64,000 nucleotides of DNA from Acanthochromis polyacanthus (Eukaryota; Chordata; Actinopteri; Pomacentridae). Location of the stretch: contig NC_067123.1 in NCBI RefSeq assembly GCF_021347895.1, positions 37,807,571-37,871,570 on the forward strand, read 5' to 3'. This document shows positions 56,190 to 64,000 of this stretch, piece after piece. Positions within the stretch are counted from its first letter, which is position 1. Every line of letters begins with the position of its first letter. The position numbers and the translations under genes are program-made. A model generated the notes under the pieces. It was not told the origin of the DNA. It ran no database searches and saw nothing but the letters and a program-made list of their open reading frames with translations.

Positions 56190-57135
56190 GAGCTTTTTGG
56201 GAAACATTTATTTGTTGCCATTTTTGTCCACTAAATTTGAGGCTACAGCAAGGACACAGTTAGCTTAGCTTAGCACAAAGACTGTCTCTCTGTTAGCACC
56301 TCTTTATCTCGCTACAGCTGAGATGCTCTGACTTAATTGATGGAAAATATTATGCGCCCTTAAAGCTCTATTTCAAATACTTGCAATCTGCATGCCATCC
56401 AGCATCCCAGCTAACAGGGACTGTTCCTATAGCATTGATAACATTATCTACAAGTTGCAACAATATTTTAAAGAAAACATTTGAATCTAATATTCAGAAC
56501 ACATTTTAAATAAATTGATTATTTCAAATGCTGTTCCTATACGGCCACAGATTATGATACAAAGGAAGGAGAAAAGATGTTTTAAAGACAGAACACTTTA
56601 TGAAACAGTCCTGTAATGTGATGTATGGACAAAGGCAGAACATTTTGTGTTTGAGGATGTTTTTAGAATGTTGCCGAAGGAACACATCATAGAGTGTTCT
56701 TGCATAAAATATTAAATGTTACACAATGCTGCATGATAATTAAGGAAAGATGTTTTCAATTCAACATGTAGACGGGTGTAGAAGAACACTCAGCTAAACA
56801 AAAACGAATCTTCACTGAAAGCAGTACAAGAACGTTGCACAACTTTTTAGAACAAAAGTTAATTCTGGCTGAGATGTTAATTGTTTGCATTTGGTTTGTG
56901 TGAAATATGGAAGTTGAGCTTAAATGCAGAGCAGTTCGCTTCAAAATCCCCCAGTTAGTCCAAATGCAACAGAGATCTGTGATGGGAGCAGTGACTTCTG
57001 AAACCTGACATATCTGAACTACGAGGATTTAACAATTTACCTTTGAACCTTAACTGGAGTAGCTTCTCCCCCTCCTTCCATCTTCACTGTAAGCTAAGCT
57101 AATCACCTCCTGGTTATAGCTTCATATTTCATGTT
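56190..57135. repeat. Fold-back interspersed repeat (TTAGCTTAGCTTAGC family), copy 2, expanded
   Basis: The left arm has CAGTTAGCTTAGCTTAGCAC and the right arm TGTAAGCTAAGCTAATCACC then GGTTATAGCTTCATATTTC. The arms are ~820 bp apart, against ~290 bp in copy 1, so extra sequence probably sits inside (roughly 56400-57000). Confidence 0.5.
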
Positions 57136-58264
57136 TTGTTGAATGGTGATAAGGAGAGTGGCCAGTTATGTGAACAGGGCAAAGATGTACACACTGTTAA
57201 TATGCAACATAGTGGCTCTGAAAAAGCTGCCAAGTGGAGTCACACTTTGACTCAGTTAGCGGTTAAATTAAGGCCACATCTGCTATTGGCGTTCATGAGC
57301 ATTGAAAGTGTTTTATTAACTGTACATTATGCCGTATCATATAATGTCGTATTCGCTATTAATGGCACCAGGGAGGCATGGCATAGATAACTATATGAAA
57401 AAGCAGAATGCAGGGTAATAAAAAATACAGAAATTCAGGTGAACCAAACTATACACAGACTTCTGAATGTGAGGAAGGAGGCCGATGAGGAGGCCACATC
57501 TGAGGAGCGTGGTCCCCCCTCGTATTGACGAAGCAGGAGTCCCTACTCCAGGCCCGTGTTTACGTTTCCCTTCGAGTGTTTCCCCCCACGGCGCTCCATC
57601 CAATTCTCCCCAACAAGGCAGCATGAGGGAGCGGGGTAAAATGAGAGTGGACTCATGAATGGAAGGGGACAAATTGACATGTGGCGTTTTGTGAGGTGAG
57701 TGCCCAACCTCTCGACCGCTGATTACCATTCGCTAATGAGCACTCCTGTTTGTGTGTCTCCGCATTTTCTGTCTCCCTGCCTCTCTGCAGAATGTTCTTT
57801 CTCCTCTCCAGCTTTGTGCAGGGCCCGGAGCGGCCGGCGGACCATAGGTGCTCTGTTAATAGGGAGACGCACACATCAGTAATTAAAGCAGCAGGGGGTC
57901 TTGTACTATACCAACTCCCTCCTATCCGCCCCCCCCTCCCTCCACATAATTCAATCCTGTCTGCCGAATTGATCATTGTGCGCGGCCAGTTTTGCCCCTG
58001 GCAGTTTTGTCACTTTCTAATGATGCCTTTCAGAGAGGCAAGGCCTGTGTCGTACCAGCACCAGGACCAGTTGGGGCCACTTATCTTCACGCCAGCCTCG
58101 CTTCATCTGATAAAAATCGTTGCATTTAGCTGCGGGAAAGCTGACAGGTAGACACACGCACAATATAAACTGTGCGATGCTAAAATGTTTGATCATCTAT
58201 GAAACACATATCGAGGATTTTTAATTGACAACCATTTGACTTTTAAGGAACACATTCAGCATTT
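57136..58264. promoter_or_regulatory. Unique non-coding block, candidate regulatory
   Basis: 57240-57380 and 57690-58100 are low-repeat sequences with TAAT/ATTA cores among GC-rich stretches (TAATTAAAGCAGCAGGGG, TTTCTAATGATGCC). No gene. Conservation is inferred, not measured. Confidence 0.25.
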
Positions 58265-58740
58265 GGTAAAAAAAAAAAAAAAAGGTCTTGGTTTTATTTT
58301 TGTGGGAAACAGAAATGGGTGGAAACAACCTTTTTGCCTGTTATTGACTATGGAGATATGTTGTATATGAAGGGTTCTGCTTTATAGTGTTTACCATGGG
58401 GGCTGACATTCATTATCAAATGTACTCACCATTGTGTACTCTATTCTAAAGTTAACTGGACATATTTAAGTACCCGACAGGTCATTCATTGGTGTTTATT
58501 TACAGAACCATTCTGGGTATTGTTCCTCGCTATTTGTCTCTTCTTTTAACAAGGAAACATGGAAGTCACAATCACGATCTATGGACACTCTGCAATTTGT
58601 CGTCCTCAAAATACGATCTGACCTGGACAAGAAGGCATTCAGGTTTTCTGCACCGAATGCTTGGAGTAAATTACAATCTCACTTTCAACTTCAAGCCCTT
58701 GTTACACTGAATGAGTTGGTAGTTCTGGTGAAATCATTAC
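58265..58740 (+). pseudogene. Non-LTR retrotransposon reverse-transcriptase tail, broken
   Basis: In one frame LPVIDYGDMLYMKGSAL is the conserved block just after the polymerase core of L2/CR1-like fish LINEs, followed by THHCVLYSKVNWTYLSTR. After a frameshift near 58488 comes FIYRTILGIVPRYLSLLLTR, the usual IYKxILGxxPxYLxxLLxx block, then a degraded SVP.R.ELGKKAF-like region. A stop interrupts the first frame. It is a 5'-truncated, dead copy of about 475 bp with an A-rich stretch at its left. Confidence 0.7.
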
Positions 58741-60599
58741 AGTCCACACTGTCTCTGTGAATAAGACAAAAAAATTAAAAAAACATGAATCCACCCATCC
58801 TTTCGCCTATTATTATGCTATCACTAGAAAATCCTACACTCAAGATTGTTACTGAGTGCTTTGTTTGACCTGTAAAATCATGTCAGTGAAAGCAAGATTG
58901 AAGCGAGGTTAAAATGTGATAACAGGTGTGTTTTTCTCAGGAAATAATAAAAAATAAATGGCAATTTTGATGCTCTGGGCGTACTAGAAACACATGAAGT
59001 CCTGAGAATGTTTCCATCAGACTACCATATAAATCAAAAACCTGAAAAAAACCCACACATGCTTGTACAGGCTTGGACATCTCAGGTCCAGGAATGCTGC
59101 CAGACATTTTGATTCTATATCAGCACCTCTGACACAATATATATGTATCTGCAGTTCATGATGGGCTCCCTCTGAATCCTCCCTCCCATCCTCCCCTAAA
59201 GGCACTCCTGGCTGAGTCTATATGTCCCCAAACATCCTTATTCTGTACTCAGCAGGCTGCAACGATCCACTGGGAATGTCTCTCACTTCTGCTGGCTATA
59301 CTTGTTCAAAGTGGGCCAAAGACAGCAGGGAATCACGATGGCAAAAGTTTCATTTTGCAGGTAACAGAAACATGTTAAGTAGGCTGGCGGCTGTGTAGAT
59401 ACGAGTTTGAATAATATGTTTAGTGAAATTGATGCCACATTTATTTGTTTTAATGCTGGCATCTAAAGAAATAATCTTTAGGTGATGCCCGTGCTATTGA
59501 CCAGCAGTGTTTTTCCTCTATGTTATGCGCTGACACTATTTGCAGCTCGGGTTAATTGCGTGCCACATCCTATGTAATTAAACTAACCCGGCCGAGGTGT
59601 TTTAACATGGCATTCTCTGCCTCTGTGAGCCATGTTTGTTCTGCTTCCTGCCCTGCTCAGCTCCCCCCTTATCTCTTAGACCCCCTTGAGTATGGCGTTT
59701 TACATTTCTGTTTGTAAAACTGTCAACACATCCACTGGCTGTACTAACGTGTGATTTAGCGCCAACAGAGAGGAGGGATAGGGAGTGAGAGAGAGGCAAC
59801 TGCATGAGATCTTGCACATTCTCAAAGTGGAATATTTTTTCACTGTTATTCCCCCTAACCCCCAACTCCCCACCCCCAAACCATGCCTTGATGTTTGCGA
59901 AGAGCTTCTTTTTACCCTCTAACAATCACATCATCTCTCCTCCTGTTGTTATTTACATTTTCAGTAATATTTGCTTATATTTAAAATCCCAATTAGGAGT
60001 GAAACATGCATTTTGTAACTCGTACGGTGCCAGTTTCCACATTAAAATAATGAATGAAGAGATAAGGCTTGAAAGAGAACGATTTCTTCCCTGACTTTTC
60101 TTTCTCTGGAGTAAACGAGGAGAACACGCTCAAAATTAATTGGATTAATGTGTAGAGTTGAATTGTGTGTGTGAAATTTACACCTCTCACTCCTGTCAAT
60201 TCAGGAATCACCTGTCATTGCTAATAGGTACCTGAGGGAAGTGGTGGCACCTCAGGTTTGGAAAGTAAACAGCAGCTCTGCAATAAATCCTGCAGGAAGT
60301 CTCATTTTTCTGACTCAGACTTACTCATCTCACACATGTCTACATTTGGACTTTCCGATAAATCGATTGCTGTTAAAATATGATTTAAAAAATTGCAAAA
60401 ACAAACTAAACACATGTCAACAGAAAAAGGAGAAAAATACGCGAAAATAAACAAGGAATCATCATTTGACAAGAGAAAAATTTCCACTAGTTTCAACCGG
60501 AAACAGTGAAAACCAACATTTTAATCATAAAAAATACTGTAGCCCATGTCTTGTATTTAAATTTTTTTTTCTTTATTTGGCTTTAATTTACACCTCTGT

Positions 60600-60970
60600 T
60601 TTGCAGCTGTGAGAAGGGAATTCAGTCGCCGTCCCTTCGGAGAGGAGCACTGGCAGCAGAACATTAGCTCATTTTAACGGCCAGTGTAATAATCTGTGCA
60701 CCGGAGGGCCTCCGTTGGAAGCTCTGCTTTGCACTAAAGCACTGGAGGCTCCCCTGTCAATAACAAGACAGTCACTTCATTATAGCTTCACAAGTCACCC
60801 ATTTATTATCTATTGGTCCCATCACAGAACGGCAGAGCACGAGTCAGATGTTACAATGTATTAATCAAAGATGCACCACTGTGTCAAAATGTAATTTTCT
60901 GCCGCAGGACTGCAGATGTAATTGTTTGATTTGATAACTGAAGTACATAATGTGCCCAGGGAACAGGACG
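60600..60970. promoter_or_regulatory. Candidate conserved non-coding element
   Basis: Long unique stretch with GTAATAATCTGTGC, ACAATGTATTAATCAAAGATG (TTAATCAAAG, a TCF/LEF-like CAAAG core) and GATGTAATTGTTTGATTTG. No coding potential and no repeat. Best enhancer-like block near the window end, by eye only. Confidence 0.3.
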
Positions 60971-62079
60971 CAGTCTCGAGCATACGCAAATAGCTGAAGC
61001 TCTGGCCTGAACTAGTGTTTAAATTTAAAAACAACAGGCTGTTCTTCACGAAAAAAGAGAAGTGAGAGTAGGATTGGTGGCTTGTTGTAACGGGGAACCT
61101 CAGGGGTGCCAAAAGACACTTCTACAATTATTACCAAATGTGCATGCAAAAGTAGAAGGTTTATATTTAATGTAACAATGCATGTGTAATTTTTATGCAG
61201 AGGGTTACACTGCAGTCAAATGTTTGATGTCTAATCTGTTTACCGTCTTTTGTTTGTTTAAAAAAAACAATATGTAGAAAATTATGAATAGGTTTTAAAA
61301 AAATCTAAGCAATATTGTTGAGAATTTTCCTTCATCTGCTGTATTTTGATAAAAATCAAAATACAAAAGAGGCCATTTTTGCTGCTTTTTAAATGAAATG
61401 TTGTTTTGTCCGTAAAACCTAGCGACCGTGCTTCACCTTCTCTTTGAGTTGAGGCATGGTCTTCAATTCAACTTTTAAAAAAATTCTTTAGTTGTTACTT
61501 GGAGAATTTTTTTTTAAAAAGAGATGGCACAACACTTCTGAAGGCCTAAATGTGTGAATCCGCAGACACGTCTGCATGAGCGTAGTGGCTTAGTGCCGAT
61601 TATAGTTGCACCAAATGTTGAATAGGACTTTCAAAAAACACATTCACGCGAAGCTGTGAGAAATTCACTCACACCAGCAAATGCAAAATCTGACCACAGC
61701 CAACTAAAGGAGCAGAGCAAAAAAGCCACATAGCAAGCGGGCAACTGTAGCTGAAGAAGGAGAAGAAGAAGAGGAAGAGGAAGGGGGATGCAGAACACCC
61801 AGACACGGCGAGACAAAAATAAAGATATATGGCTCTCGTCACAGTTTACAAAATTTTGTACAGATTTAAGAGAGGGGACCTTTCTGCACAGGAGAGAAGT
61901 GTTATTATGAATGCTGAATAATGACATAACAGAGTAGAATAGACATATTTCACTTTTTTTTTTGACAAAACATGGCAAAAAAATCTGCAAGCAAGTGGAA
62001 ACCTAACCCGGTGGAGTGCAAAGTTCCTCGTCAGGCTCTCAAGCAGACAGAGAGAGACAGCGCGAGACCCCGGCAAACC

Positions 62080-62400
62080 CCTTCCACATATAATGATTAC
62101 TCCCCTACATTAAAACTGCTAGTAACCCTGTTAGGCTGGAATAGACTCACTACGGGTAATCGTGAAAACACTTTTAATCAACGCACAGCAACAGTAGAGA
62201 CCTTGCTAGAATGCATTCACTCCAAATAAAGCAGGCTCTTTATAAACAGGCGCAGCAAAACAGCTAAGACCCTGATAAGACTCCTCACACTCTCCATGGC
62301 GAAACCTGCCTGTGAATGTCTCCTGACAGCTCCTTAGCCCTTGTTAGAGAGAATCACTTCCTAATGATTCAACCCAGCTTGGAAACATCAACAACCACAA
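62080..62400. promoter_or_regulatory. Candidate conserved non-coding element
   Basis: Unique balanced-composition block containing ATAATGATTACTCC, GGGTAATCGTG, CTTTTAATCAACGC and CCTAATGATTCAACC. Repeated TAATC/GATTA cores suggest homeodomain binding. No coding potential. Confidence 0.3.
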
Positions 62401-62872
62401 AGTAACACTTGGGCATGCAGTTTTACATGAAGTAACATGCAGTCGCTGTGGTTAACTGGATTCACTGATGTGCAGGAAGACTTTTCGGATGAGCTGCAAA
62501 ACGGGACTCAAATGAAGGTCAAAATATATTGAGGGGTAGATTATAAAAGTTCTTTGTTAATGGTGTTTCTTTATTAGCACAAATCAGAACTGAATAAAAC
62601 AAAATTAAATTGTAACACAATGTAACACTCCTCGATTTAACATATTTAGGAATCATTTTTAAACACATTGTTTCTCTTTTATGCTTGAAATCGGTTAAAT
62701 TAACCCCCCCCCACCCACCCGGTTGAGTCTTGGAGACCTTTACACACCATAATACAACTAATTGGACTGTTTTCTTTTACAGTTCACACCCATGAAATGA
62801 AAAAAAATGCCACCTCTATGCACACTGTGGCTGACACAAATGTATGTGCTTGTTCATAGGCATCGACACATA

Positions 62873-62874
62873 CG

Positions 62875-62905
<31 letters not shown>

Positions 62906-62946
62906 ACGCAATACACACGCATGCACACACACACACACACACACAC
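62873..62946. repeat. Compound (CA)n microsatellite
   Basis: Two CA runs separated by an imperfect TCACACACGCAATACAC stretch. Confidence 0.93.
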
Positions 62947-64000
62947 AAAACAGGGCAGTTGACACATGGTATATCAGCAGGCGCAGTTCTTTTGTCCTCT
63001 TGCTAGTTTTAGCAGCACTACTACTCTTGGAACACGTTACGCTTTTGTTCTGAACATGCATGATGCAAATGTGAAAACAGAACAGAAATTAATTGGAATT
63101 TAAAGGACAGTTTCTGCTCATATTTCTAATATTTGAAAAGCAGAAATCATTCCTGCTCTCATTTTTTTTTATATTTTTCTGTATTTTTAACCCAACTTCT
63201 GGCTCAAGATAATTTTTAAATATGTATTATATTTGGATTTTTTTCTTTTTCGGTTGAGCAGTAAACAATCATGACAAAAAAAGTGCACGACTAAGACTGT
63301 TCAAGGCCTTATTCTGTGACTTATTTATTCTTTCACTTGCTGGTGATGATCTGAAGCGTGGTTTTTGAACTTTGCCTGAGTTGTCAATCACGCCAGCTGT
63401 GGGTGGGGTTTGAGTCATGGGTGATATGATTTTGAAAGGTATGATTCAGAGGCGACGAGCCGGGATGCATGTGCACCAACACAACCAGACGATTAAAATG
63501 TCCACACAAGTGATGAGAGTGAAGAGAACAAATTGTTGCCTCGCAGATTTAGGCAGCACACATCTCACACGGGTGACTCTGGATTCAAAAAGCAGCTTAT
63601 ATAACATTTCATTTTATATTTCCAGCAACCCCGGCCAAACTTTCTCTCGCTACGTCCTCTTTTCTGCTCAGGTATGCTACCCACTCTCCCTCGTGTAAAT
63701 CCATCTCATCCAACACGGTCGTATCCCACAGATGCTGTCACTCCTTCATCCTGGGTGTGAGAAATATGGGGGCCTAAGGTGCTACTCTGTAATCAGACTG
63801 GACTGTTGTGCCTCGTCCTGCCAGCGTACAGCGAGGCGTGCTGGTAACCACCACAACTTCACAAGGCTGCAGCGTGACCCCGTAGCCATGGGGGCCCTCA
63901 GATGCCTCTTCATTTGTCAGACGCTGAGAAAAAGGCCCCAACAAACACCAGACAAACACACACACCGAGGTCTCAAGACTCTGTCTGACATGGATGATGC

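Larger units (their letters stand above)
58741..64000. other. Gene-free region with candidate regulatory blocks
   Basis: No gene supported to the window end. Candidate conserved-type blocks lie at about 59470-59640, 60600-60970 and 62080-62400. A CA microsatellite lies at 62873-62946. 59160-59200 and 59850-59880 are C-rich. Confidence 0.45.

Overview
The window looks like a euchromatic piece of a teleost fish chromosome, probably percomorph. It has small vertebrate-type introns, abundant CA/GT microsatellites, and several fish-type interspersed repeats: Tc1-like terminal repeats, a TTCAATTCAATT...TTATTTATATAGCG element, a TTAGCTTAGCTTAGC fold-back element, and a pogo/Tigger-like element. There is no bacterial or plasmid content.

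Only one intact protein-coding gene can be supported. It is a complete T-box transcription factor gene on the minus strand, eomesodermin (eomesa/eomes, also called Tbr2). It has six coding exons between 804 and 4510, all joined by GT-AG introns in compatible phase, giving a 653-residue protein. Positions 1-803 hold the 3' untranslated region and downstream flank. Positions 4511-4820 hold the 5' untranslated region and a likely core promoter, with a TTATAAG box and a CCAAT box on the minus strand.

The remaining ~59 kb (about 4.8-64 kb), upstream of eomesa, has no intact gene. It is a gene desert of the kind expected next to a developmental regulator. It is made of unique sequence that probably carries enhancers, plus transposon debris and microsatellites. 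Two exact T-box half-sites (TTTCACACCT, at 7286 and 25278) and an octamer/TAATTA pair (16601) are the most concrete regulatory motifs.

The mobile-element debris includes a five-copy family of ~700-bp elements with near-identical terminal inverted repeats. There are two copies of a Tc1-like miniature element, one split by an insertion with a perfect 8-bp target duplication. There is a 574-bp pogo/Tigger-like element with intact ends, two broken Tc1/IS630-type transposase fragments (43.7-44.0 and 47.2-47.4 kb), and a broken non-LTR retrotransposon reverse-transcriptase tail (58.3-58.7 kb). A ~430-bp inverted-repeat element contains four telomere-type AACCCT units and sits exactly between two microsatellites.

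I found no convincing new biological system. The main second-look items are the regulatory content of the desert, the nested transposons, and the five-copy element family. Family assignments rest on recalled sequence patterns and not on any search.
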